From Streptosporangium subroseum (GTDB lineage: Bacteria > Actinomycetota > Actinomycetes > Streptosporangiales > Streptosporangiaceae), in the NCBI RefSeq assembly GCF_900188345.1, contig NZ_FZOD01000024.1, positions 62,001 to 126,000 of the forward strand: DNA of 64,000 bases, written 5' to 3'. The position numbers and the translations under genes are program-made. Position 1 is the stretch's first letter; each line of letters starts with the position of its first letter. Below are positions 35,625-43,432 of this stretch, piece by piece. The notes under the pieces were generated by a model. It had not been told where the DNA came from. It did no database searches and saw only the letters and a program-made list of their open reading frames with translations.

Positions 35625-37199
35625 ATGCCCCCCACCTCCAGGGGAATCACCCGACGTTCCCTCATGGCCGGCGGTGCCGCTCTGGGCCTCGCCGTCGCGC
35701 TCAACTCGCCCGTGCGCGCGGGAATCCGATCCACGGGCAGCCGCCCCACCCCACTGACCGACGTGTTCCGGCTGGGCGTGGCCTCCGGTGAACCGGACTC
35801 GCGGGGAGTCGTCCTGTGGACCCGCCTCGCCATGGATCCCGTCTCCCCCGACGGCCTCGGCGGCATGCCCAACCGGCAGGTGCCGGTCCACTGGGAGGTC
35901 GCCAAGGACGAGCGGTTCAAGAAGATCGTACGGCGGGGGGTCGAGGACGCGAGGCCCGAGGAGGCGCACAGCGTCCACGTCGAGCTGGACGGTCTGGACT
36001 CCGGCGCCGAGTACTTCTACCGGTTCAAGGTGGAGAAGGAGCTGTCGCCCGCGGGCCGTACCCTCACCGCTCCCGCGCCCGGGACCAGGAAGCGCGACCT
36101 GCACCTGTCTTTCACCTCCTGCGCCGACTACCAGAAGGGCTGGTTCACGCCCTACCGCCGCATGGCGGAGGACCACCCCGATCTGATCGCCTTTCTCGGC
36201 GACTACATCTACGAGTACGGCGACTACAAGTACCCCGTCCGCGACCAGGCCGGCGGGGAGTGTTTCGACCTGGCCGGTTACCGGCTGCGGCACGCCCAGC
36301 ACAAGGCCGACCTCGACCTGCAGATGGCCCACGCGATCGCACCGTGGACCGTGGTCTTCGACGACCACGACGTCGACAACGCCTGGGCCGGTGACGTCCC
36401 CGAGCAGCCCGATCCGCCGTTCCCGGGACGCAGGGCCGCCGCCTTCCAGGCATTCTGGGAGAACATGCCGATGCGCCGGTCGCAGAGGCCGAAAGGCCCC
36501 CAGATGTCGCTGTACCACACGCTGCGCTGGGGCTCTCTCGCCAACATGCATATGCTCGACACCCGGCAGTATCGCGACCTCTACGCGTGCACCGGCAAGT
36601 CCGGCACCGTCGGCGACGACTGCACCGACCGGTTCGACCAGAACCGCACCATTCTCGGCGCCGACCAGGAGGCCTGGCTGAGCGGTCGGCTTCGCGATTC
36701 CCAGGCCGTCTGGGACCTGCTCGGCCAGCAGGTCTTCTTCATGCAGATGGACTGGACGAACGGCCCGGCGCACGGCTACTCCAACGAGGGCTGGGACGGC
36801 TACGTCGCCAGCCGCAACCGGGTGACGGCGGCCATCGCCGACAACAGGCGCAACGGCGTGGTCCTCACCGGAGACGTTCACGCCCACTGGGCGGGCGAGG
36901 TGAAGCGTGACTACGCCGACCCCGAGTCGCCGTCCGTCGCCGTCGAGCTGGTCTCCACCTCGGTCACCTCCGAGGGCGACGGCGCCGACGCGGCCGCCAA
37001 CACCCAGACCCTCCTGACCGAGAACCCGCACGTGAAGTTCTTCAACGGCCGCCGCGGCTACGTGCGGACCGTTCTCTCCGAGCAGGAGATGAAGGTCGAC
37101 TTCCGCTCTCTCGGTTACGTCTCCGAGCCGTACGCCCCGGCGTACACCTCCGGTTCCTTCGCCATCGAGCCCGGCAATCCCACCCTGAACCCCGCCTGA
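35625..37199 (+). CDS. Tat-exported PhoD-type alkaline phosphatase
   Basis: 524 residues. The N terminus has a twin-arginine signal (ITRRSLMAGGAALGLAVAL, residues 8-26). The PhoD N-terminal domain contains FRLGVASGEPDSRGVVLWTRL; the metallophosphatase part includes SFTSCADYQKGWFTPYR, FLGDYIYEYG, VVFDDHDVDNAWAG and VVLTGDVHAHWAGEV, all metal-site motifs of calcium/iron PhoD phosphatases. ATG 35625 has AAGGAGAAC upstream. It is 16 bases before the GH27-like gene, so the two are co-transcribed. A role in phosphate release from phosphodiesters or teichoic-acid-like polymers is typical. Confidence 0.93.
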   Translation: MPPTSRGITRRSLMAGGAALGLAVALNSPVRAGIRSTGSRPTPLTDVFRLGVASGEPDSRGVVLWTRLAMDPVSPDGLGGMPNRQVPVHWEVAKDERFKKIVRRGVEDARPEEAHSVHVELDGLDSGAEYFYRFKVEKELSPAGRTLTAPAPGTRKRDLHLSFTSCADYQKGWFTPYRRMAEDHPDLIAFLGDYIYEYGDYKYPVRDQAGGECFDLAGYRLRHAQHKADLDLQMAHAIAPWTVVFDDHDVDNAWAGDVPEQPDPPFPGRRAAAFQAFWENMPMRRSQRPKGPQMSLYHTLRWGSLANMHMLDTRQYRDLYACTGKSGTVGDDCTDRFDQNRTILGADQEAWLSGRLRDSQAVWDLLGQQVFFMQMDWTNGPAHGYSNEGWDGYVASRNRVTAAIADNRRNGVVLTGDVHAHWAGEVKRDYADPESPSVAVELVSTSVTSEGDGADAAANTQTLLTENPHVKFFNGRRGYVRTVLSEQEMKVDFRSLGYVSEPYAPAYTSGSFAIEPGNPTLNPA

Positions 37200-37215
37200 C
37201 GGAGAGCCCTCCCCC

Positions 37216-39225
37216 ATGTATCGCAGAACGGCCGCCGCCCTGGCGGTCCTCCTCGCCGCGCTCGCCGTCCCGGTCGCCTCCACGGCTCAGGCCCGGACCG
37301 TGCCCCCATCCATCAGCGCCCCGCCCATGGGCTGGAACAGCCGCCTGCTCGCCTGCAACGTCTCCGAGGCGGCGATCAAGAACGCCGCCGACACACTGAC
37401 CGGCAACGGCCTGGCCGCGGCGGGCTACAGACACGTGATCATCGATGGGTGCTGGCTCGCCAAGCAGCGGGACCAGCAGGGCGGCCTCGTCGCCGACCCC
37501 GCCCGTTTCCCCGGCGGGATCAAGGCGCTCGCCGACTACATCCACGGCAAAGGCCTCAAACTCGGGCTCAGCCACTCGGCCGGCACCACCGCCTGCTCCG
37601 GCGGCGGTCCTGGCGCCTACAGGCACGAGGCGGCCGACGGGGCGCAGATCGCGAGCTGGGGCGTCGACTACCTCAAGGACGACTGGTGCTCGATCCCGAC
37701 CGCGGACTTCCCCGGCCAGAACGTCCAGCAGATCGCCCAGACGCTCTACCCGCCGATGCGCGACGCGCTCGGCGACTCGGTCGCGTTCGCGATGAACAAC
37801 GAGGACGGCAGCACCGTCCCGTGGCTCTGGGGCAGGCAGGTCGCCACCACCTGGCGTACCAACGTCGTGACCTCCCCGCTGGCCGACTCCTACGGGAGCA
37901 TGGTGACCGCCTGGGAGAACAACATGCTGCGCGGTGAGTACGCCGGGCCGGGCAGCTGGAACGACCCGGACCTGCTCCAGGCCGGCCGGGGCGGCATGTC
38001 GGCCAGGGAGTACCAGACCCAGTTCAGCCTCTGGGCCGTCATGGCGTCCCCGCTGATCGCCCAGGCCGACGTGGCCAAGCTGAACGGCGACATCATCGGC
38101 AACGCCAAGGTGATCGCCGTCGACCAGGACCCTCTGGGGGTGCAGGGCCACTACACCAGCACTGACGGCTGGTACCACGTCGTCGACAAACCGCTCCGGA
38201 ACGGCGACCACGCGGTGGTGCTGTTCAACGAGAGCAACCGCTACGCGACCATCACCGCGACGGCCGGACGGCTCAGGCTGCCCGCCGCTCCCGAGTACCG
38301 GGTCGAGGACCTGTGGACCGGCGCCGTCTCCCTGACCAGGGGGGACATCGGCGCGGCCGTGCCCCCGCACGGCGTGGTGATGTACCGGATCAGCGATGGC
38401 GGACGGGTTAGTGCCCCGCCCGCGGTGACGTTCGAAGTCGACCCGTCCTCGTTCCTCGGGAACAACCGGCCGACGATCCTCGAACCCGGCAGGGCCAACC
38501 GGATCATCACCAGGGTCACCAACACCGGTGACACCGACAAGATCAACAAGGCCGCCGTCTCGCTGACCCTGCCCGACGGATGGAAGGCGAAGGCGGCCAC
38601 CCCCGCCACCTCGAAGAACCTCGCGGCCGGTGACGCCTTCGAGACGACCTGGGAGGTCACTCCGCCCGCCGACGGGCAGCTGACCACCTACCAGATCGGC
38701 GGCAAGGTCACCTGGAAGGGCGGGCCCGAGATCACCTCCGGCGCCGACGTCCTGGCGGGCAAGGCCCCCGCCTCGGGTACGACGTACCTGAGCGACCTGC
38801 CGTGGACCGTGATGACCAACCACCTCGGGTCCGTCGAACGGGACCGGAGCAACGGCGACGGCGGCGCCGCCGACGGCCGCCCCCTCACCGTCGAGGGCAC
38901 GGTGTACGCCAAGGGCCTCGGCGGCCATGCCCCCGCGGACGTCGAGTTCTACGTGGGCGGCCGGTGCTCCACGGTCGAGTTCCTCGGCGGGGTCGACGAC
39001 GAGGTCGACGAGCCGACGATCAAGCACGGATCGGTGGAGTTCCAGGTCTGGACGGATGGCGAACTCGCCGCCCGGTCCGGCGTGGTCACGGGCGACCAGC
39101 CCGCGAAGAAGGTCACCGCCTCGGTGAAGGGGGCGACGTACATCCGCCTGGTCGCCACCAACGGCGTCGACAACGCGTACTGGGACCACGCCGACTTCGC
39201 GGACGCGAAGATCACCTGCGACTGA
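37216..39225 (+). CDS. Secreted GH27-family protein with NPCBM domain, altered active site
   Basis: 669 residues with signal peptide (ending about 27), a GH27-like barrel (about 35-320), C-terminal beta domain, an alpha-galactosidase NEW domain, and an NPCBM domain (about 520-668). The fold match is clear (ADYIHGKGLKLGL, WGVDYLKDDWC, GPGSWNDPDLLQAG, VIAVDQDPLG). However, canonical residues differ: MGWNSW is MGWNSRL, IDDCW is IDGCW (77-80), KYDN is KDDW with candidate nucleophile Asp156, and WRTTGD is WRTNVV so the usual acid/base Asp is Val218. It may have another specificity or be non-catalytic. It follows PhoD by 16 bases and ends in a strong terminator. Confidence 0.85.
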   Translation: MYRRTAAALAVLLAALAVPVASTAQARTVPPSISAPPMGWNSRLLACNVSEAAIKNAADTLTGNGLAAAGYRHVIIDGCWLAKQRDQQGGLVADPARFPGGIKALADYIHGKGLKLGLSHSAGTTACSGGGPGAYRHEAADGAQIASWGVDYLKDDWCSIPTADFPGQNVQQIAQTLYPPMRDALGDSVAFAMNNEDGSTVPWLWGRQVATTWRTNVVTSPLADSYGSMVTAWENNMLRGEYAGPGSWNDPDLLQAGRGGMSAREYQTQFSLWAVMASPLIAQADVAKLNGDIIGNAKVIAVDQDPLGVQGHYTSTDGWYHVVDKPLRNGDHAVVLFNESNRYATITATAGRLRLPAAPEYRVEDLWTGAVSLTRGDIGAAVPPHGVVMYRISDGGRVSAPPAVTFEVDPSSFLGNNRPTILEPGRANRIITRVTNTGDTDKINKAAVSLTLPDGWKAKAATPATSKNLAAGDAFETTWEVTPPADGQLTTYQIGGKVTWKGGPEITSGADVLAGKAPASGTTYLSDLPWTVMTNHLGSVERDRSNGDGGAADGRPLTVEGTVYAKGLGGHAPADVEFYVGGRCSTVEFLGGVDDEVDEPTIKHGSVEFQVWTDGELAARSGVVTGDQPAKKVTASVKGATYIRLVATNGVDNAYWDHADFADAKITCD

Positions 39226-39244
39226 GAGAGCACCTTGATCATTT

Positions 39245-39276
39245 CGATCTGGGCCGGCTGGAGCCGGCCCAGATCG
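39245..39276 (+). terminator. Strong hairpin terminator after GH27
   Basis: CGATCTGGGCCGGC (39245-39258) pairs perfectly with GCCGGCCCAGATCG (39263-39276) around TGGA. The 14-bp stem lies 19 bases past the GH27 stop. Confidence 0.93.
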
Positions 39277-39299
39277 ACAGGCATATACAGCAGTGCGTG

Positions 39300-39567
39300 A
39301 CCAACGGCCCGGCCGCTGTGGTCGCTGAATCTGGAGACGCAGCTCTCGTTCACGGTTCTCGTGCCGCCGCTCGCGACGGAGCTCCCGTTCTTCGGCGTCC
39401 TTCTGGTCCCAGCGTGCCCGGGTCTCCTTGATCTGGTGGAGGGGGACGCGGGACATCCAGATGACGATGACCGCGATGGCCAGGGGCGTATCCACATGGC
39501 CGGTGAGGACCAGCGCGAAAATGGCGATGAAACACAGCCATGCGGCGGTCTTGGCGGCGATTTCCAT
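39300..39567 (-). CDS. Possible small two-helix membrane protein, end unresolved
   Basis: From ATG 39567 a protein-like stretch of about 85 residues is seen: a hydrophobic start (TAAWLCFIAIFALVLTG), a second helix (LAIAVIVIWMS), then a highly charged coiled-coil-like tail (RARWDQKDAEERELRRERRH). The same frame has no stop before or in the GH27 terminator and stays open antisense through GH27, which is not credible coding. A one-base shift near 39310 would end it at a TGA by the terminator. Coordinates mark only the protein-like part; the gene may have lost its stop. Confidence 0.4.
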
Positions 39568-39805
39568 CGTGTCGACGTGTTCTTCGAACAGGGATATCCG
39601 TTACCTCGACGCTGTCGAGTGGAGCAATCGTTCCGACATGGATGGAATGGCCGAAATATCGGATCTGCCCATTCTCTCGCCCGTAGTTCCGGGACGGAGA
39701 TGCGATATCAGCGGTGTCCGGGACTTGTCGGTGTAGACGATCTATATCTACTGTGGTATTAATTTTTCTCTTTCATGGCGGGGTCCTGGAGAGGACGGGG
39801 GCGGC

Positions 39806-40114
39806 GTGGCCGAGCCGATGGTGCCCAATCCCCGGCACGCGAAGCTGCAACGTCTCCTCACGGAGGCCCAGGACAGGGCACAGGAGGTACGGCAGGCCTA
39901 CCAGCGCGCCTCCTCGGCGATGCGGTCGGGAAAGGTCTGGACGGGGCCGACGGCCACCACGTGGACCACCGAGCTGGAAGACCGGCACCAGCGGCTGGGC
40001 CGGCTGGCGCAGCGCGTGGTGGACGCGATCGAGGAGGAGCTGCGCCGCCACCCTCCGCTGGTGACCGAGTCCCAGGCGAACGCCACACGCCGGGAGATGG
40101 CCGGGCGCACATGA
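39806..40114 (+). CDS. WXG100-like small helical protein
   Basis: 102 residues. Two long helices flank a W-T-G turn (KVWTGPTATTW, about 43-53), the layout of ESX/WXG100 proteins exported by type VII systems. The C-terminal tail lacks a clear YxxxD/E. GTG 39806 is preceded by GGAGAGGA; ATG 39818 is an alternative. It lies 27 bases before the 659-residue gene, which also begins with a WXG-like domain, so they probably form a secreted pair. No EccC-type motor is encoded in the window. Confidence 0.7.
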   Translation: MAEPMVPNPRHAKLQRLLTEAQDRAQEVRQAYQRASSAMRSGKVWTGPTATTWTTELEDRHQRLGRLAQRVVDAIEEELRRHPPLVTESQANATRREMAGRT

Positions 40115-40141
40115 CCGTCGTGACCGCGAAGGGAAGGCTCC

Positions 40142-42121
40142 ATGGCACCCACCGCCGAATTCTGCGGCATCGATCCCGAGGAGATGGGACAGCTCGCCAC
40201 CTCCCTGCGCGGCGCGGCGGACCGGCTGACCGCGTTCAGCAAGGAATTCGAGGGGAAGCTCCGGCAGCACGGGATCAGCACCCCCGCGCTGCGGGAGATC
40301 GCTGACATCGCCGACTGGGGCGGCACGCAGGTCTCCATGCTCCACAGCCGGATCGACCTGATCAACACCCTGAGCAAGGGCGCCCCGGAGTTGGGTGGGG
40401 CGGGCGGCGCAGCCTCGATGGCGGCGAGCGGGCAGGGGATCGTCCGCCTCCCCGACGAGCTGGAAGGCTTCGAGACCGCCCGAGGCCTGGCGAACATGTA
40501 CGGCAACGACATCCTCGTCAACCGCGGCGGCGAGCTCCAGGCCGCGCTCATTCACGAACACGCCGACGAGGTCGCGAAGCTCGCGAAGAACCCCCAGGCC
40601 GCCGCCGCCTTCTTCGCCCTGCTGTCTCCAACGGTCCGCGACAGCCTGCCGGGTCTCATCGCAAGCACCGGCAGCACGACCGCCAAGCAGGACCTGGCCG
40701 CCTTCAGCACCGCCCTCGGCGCAGCCCTGCGCGCCCCCGCCCTCGTCCCGGCCTTCGCCAAGGTCAGGAGTGACTTGGTGAGACCGACCGGCAGCAAGGT
40801 CGCCGCGTGGAATCGGCTCGCGCTGCTCAAGGGCGCGAACGCCCCTTCCAGCGTGCGCAGCGCGGCGGCCCGCGCCCTGGTCCTGGACGAGTTCATGAAG
40901 AAGCCTCAACAGGACTGGCGCGCGGCCGGCCCCACCGAGGTGAGGGCGTACGGCCTGCCCTCGGATGTGGTCGCGCTGGGGCTGGAGGTGCTCGCCGGGG
41001 ACGGTACGGCGGCGCGGGACGCGTTCGCCACAATGGGCGGTACGGACGTCAAGCTGAGCCAGGTCGAGAAGATGAAGCGGTTCCTCGACTACGCCAAGGG
41101 GACGGGCACCGGGGACGAGGTGGCCAACGCCTTCGGCCGGGTGATGGAGGCGGGCACCGAAGCCACGACTGAGAAGGCAGGACAGCACAGCCCGGCCGCC
41201 GCCGCCTTCGCCCTAGACGCGATGCGGGCTGCGGGCTCCTTCGGCGATGATCTGCCGACGGTCGCCAAGGACTCCATGGTCACCATCGCGAAGTCCTACA
41301 TCCACGAACTGGCCTCCGGTGCCCGCTTCGACAAGGCCCTGGATCGAACCTCTGGGATGGGGATCCCTGCCAACTGGATCGCCCTTCCCGGGGTGACCCC
41401 GGCGTTCTATCTCAGCCCGGGGGACACTCATCGCTTCTTCAAGACCTTTGTCGGGGACAAGCAACTCACCAACGACTTCGACAAGACCGCAGCGCAATTC
41501 CGCCATGACACGCTGGTGGCGGCGGCGCGTCTGGACGCACAAGACGGAACCAGACACTTCGAGGACACAGCGAGGATGTTCGGCGATCTCGCCGGCGTGG
41601 AGTTCAAAGCGACATTAGATGTGCGTGGCGAGCAGGACGCCACCAACGACTTGATCCTCGACATCACCAAGAACACCTTTGCCCTCGGGATCGACCAACT
41701 GCCCATTGTGGGAACGGGATGGGAACTGACTAAGGCGTACGTAATCAGCGCCGCCCTCGACGGCGTAGCCGACAGCATCGAGACACGAGTCGAGGAGGTC
41801 ACCGGTGCCCGGTCAGATTTCGTCCTGCGCCAGAAGTACGACATGGCTTACCTCCTTCATGAGGCCGGTTACCCGGCGAGCGAGCCTCCTGCCGAGCTCA
41901 TCAGCAAGAGCACCGGCGACCTCAAGACCTATGACGAACTCCTGGCCGAGGCAGAACAGGAAGCCAACGATGACAAGAAGTGGGAGCAGGTACTGCGAGA
42001 GAAACTGACACCCTATGAACGTTGGATGGACAGCAATAATGTTTTAGACACCAAGATCGAAGATGCCTCACATTTTCAAACCAGCGACCAAGCCAAAGAG
42101 CAGCTACGAGTCTGGAACTGA
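40142..42121 (+). CDS. Large protein with WXG-like N terminus (candidate type VII substrate)
   Basis: 659 residues. Residues 1-80 form a helical hairpin with a W-G-G turn (IADIADWGGTQVSML), like LXG/WXG substrates. Residues about 90-380 are alanine-rich helices; the rest has a mixed alpha/beta look, including RFFKTFVGDKQLTNDF, ARMFGDLAGVEF and GIDQLPIVGTGWELTKAYVISAALDGVADS, then a charged end. No known toxin motif was recognised. GAAGGGAAGG precedes ATG 40142. Wobble G/C preference falls toward the 3' end (from about 41330), as if the C-terminal part were of other origin. The convergent lipoprotein 10 bases away is a possible partner or protector (inference). Confidence 0.8.
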   Translation: MAPTAEFCGIDPEEMGQLATSLRGAADRLTAFSKEFEGKLRQHGISTPALREIADIADWGGTQVSMLHSRIDLINTLSKGAPELGGAGGAASMAASGQGIVRLPDELEGFETARGLANMYGNDILVNRGGELQAALIHEHADEVAKLAKNPQAAAAFFALLSPTVRDSLPGLIASTGSTTAKQDLAAFSTALGAALRAPALVPAFAKVRSDLVRPTGSKVAAWNRLALLKGANAPSSVRSAAARALVLDEFMKKPQQDWRAAGPTEVRAYGLPSDVVALGLEVLAGDGTAARDAFATMGGTDVKLSQVEKMKRFLDYAKGTGTGDEVANAFGRVMEAGTEATTEKAGQHSPAAAAFALDAMRAAGSFGDDLPTVAKDSMVTIAKSYIHELASGARFDKALDRTSGMGIPANWIALPGVTPAFYLSPGDTHRFFKTFVGDKQLTNDFDKTAAQFRHDTLVAAARLDAQDGTRHFEDTARMFGDLAGVEFKATLDVRGEQDATNDLILDITKNTFALGIDQLPIVGTGWELTKAYVISAALDGVADSIETRVEEVTGARSDFVLRQKYDMAYLLHEAGYPASEPPAELISKSTGDLKTYDELLAEAEQEANDDKKWEQVLREKLTPYERWMDSNNVLDTKIEDASHFQTSDQAKEQLRVWN

Positions 42122-42131
42122 GCTGGTTTCC

Positions 42132-42608
42132 TCATCGCGGCAAGCAGGGAGTCATTGCATCCAGTCGCCAAGTGGGAGCCTCAGGAGCCACATATACGGT
42201 CACCGTGATACCTAGGCCCTTCTTCACACCGTGGATGAACCGTCCTTCATCGGTATCCATCTGGCTGTATTCATGCTCCAACTTATATCCGAAGTCTTGG
42301 ACAAGGACGTTCTCCATCAGCGCTTGGGATCGACCTAGATGAGAGTCCATCGGTTCGTTGATGCGTTCATAATCGGCCGTAGCTCGCAATACTCGTCTAA
42401 ACTTTTCTTTGTCACAGGGGACGTCCTTGTCTGGACGCTGCAGGATACGCAGTTTCTTGAGTGGATTCTTGAAGACTCCATTGGTCTCCAGTCGCTGCGT
42501 ATCCCTCTGTAGCTCCGCTGCCGCCTCCTTCAGCGAAGGCCCTGAAGTACATCCCGATGCTGCCATCACCAGCGCCAAACCGATGACCGTTAGCCGGGCG
42601 AAACGCAT
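42132..42608 (-). CDS. Small lipoprotein of unknown function
   Basis: 158 residues with a lipoprotein signal (lipobox AASGC, Cys20). The mature part is charged, with two further cysteines (VPCDKEKF and TPCLPR) and a beta-rich second half (GLGITVTVYVAPEAPTWRL). Codons are far less G/C-biased than in most neighbours. It converges on the 659-residue gene with 10 bases between the stops. This location suits an immunity or partner protein, but no family is recognised. Confidence 0.72.
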   Translation of the reverse strand: MRFARLTVIGLALVMAASGCTSGPSLKEAAAELQRDTQRLETNGVFKNPLKKLRILQRPDKDVPCDKEKFRRVLRATADYERINEPMDSHLGRSQALMENVLVQDFGYKLEHEYSQMDTDEGRFIHGVKKGLGITVTVYVAPEAPTWRLDAMTPCLPR

Positions 42609-43081
42609 TCAGTACCTCCGGGGGATGGCTGAGACCGGGACGCACCCAATCCTTACCCACTCGGCCCGCCTTCGCCACACCCTTCCCATATCCGTTCGTC
42701 AATGAGGGCCGCCTTAGCGTCGATCGCCAGACTCCACCCGTCACCGTCGACCTTGGGTATGTCCTCGCGGACCGTGTCCGCGACCTGCCCGACCGGCGAA
42801 GTTTCCACCACCACCGTTTCGCATTCCGAGTGCTTTCTAATTTTATGACCGAGATATTAGAGAGTGCTATCGCATTCATGCACCGCCTGGCCCGTCTCCG
42901 GCCGGGAAGATGATGAACTGCTTTCTTTGTCCAACTGCCAGGAAGAGGATTTCTGTACCTAGACTGCCTTACCGGTAGTGGAGAGACCAGCGGATCGGCA
43001 ATCCAAGCCAGATCGGATGATGACAGCCGCTTGTCTGCCCAGGCTGAATTAATTATCACCGATCGAGGAAGTGAAACGCGA
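42609..43081. other. Lower-GC intergenic region
   Basis: A/T-richer than the rest of the window (for example TTTCTAATTTTATGACC near 42835). No full gene found. A 22-codon frame at 42845-42913 has no ribosome site. TACCGGTA (42971-42978) is a small palindrome near the probable promoter of the DUF397 gene. The helix-turn-helix gene that usually precedes DUF397 is absent. Confidence 0.45.
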
Positions 43082-43282
43082 ATGGACCTAAGCGCCGCCA
43101 TCTGGCGGAAGTCGTCGCGATCTTCAGGAAACGGTGGCCAATGCGTCGAGGTCGCCGCCAACCTGCCCGGGGTGGTCGTCCTCCGTGACAGCAAGGATCC
43201 CAATGGTCCCAAGCTGCTTTTCACCCCTGCCGAGTGGAGAGCATTCGTCGGCGGGATCCAGTCCGGAGAGTTCGACCGCTGA
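43082..43282 (+). CDS. DUF397 protein
   Basis: 66 residues matching the DUF397 pattern: IWRKSSRSSGNGGQCVEVA at the start, VVVLRDSKDPNGPKLLFTPAEWRAFVGGI in the middle, and a GEFD end. DUF397 proteins are paired with Scr1-type helix-turn-helix regulators in actinobacteria and act as their small partners. Here no such regulator adjoins. ATG 43082 is supported by GAGGAAGTG upstream. Confidence 0.88.
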   Translation: MDLSAAIWRKSSRSSGNGGQCVEVAANLPGVVVLRDSKDPNGPKLLFTPAEWRAFVGGIQSGEFDR

Positions 43283-43432
43283 GCTGGTCTCGGGGAAAGA
43301 AATCGCCCGATCAGGAGGCCGTTCCAGACCGAAACCAGCGCAACGCCATACCTTTGTCGTTATCGACCGGATCGCCTCGACCTCGTCGCCGACGCGGTCA
43401 GCGTTCGGCAACACCTGGATCGACCCTGCTCC

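Noticed and set aside
37042..39567. An 841-codon leftward frame
   Set aside because: Most of it is antisense to GH27 and PhoD. Only the first 85 or so residues look like protein, and only those were kept as a weak feature.
42845..42913. 22-codon frame before the DUF397 gene
   Set aside because: No ribosome site and too short to judge.
39300..43282. Complete type VII secretion locus
   Set aside because: No EccB-, EccC-, EccD- or MycP-type gene is present; only possible substrates are.
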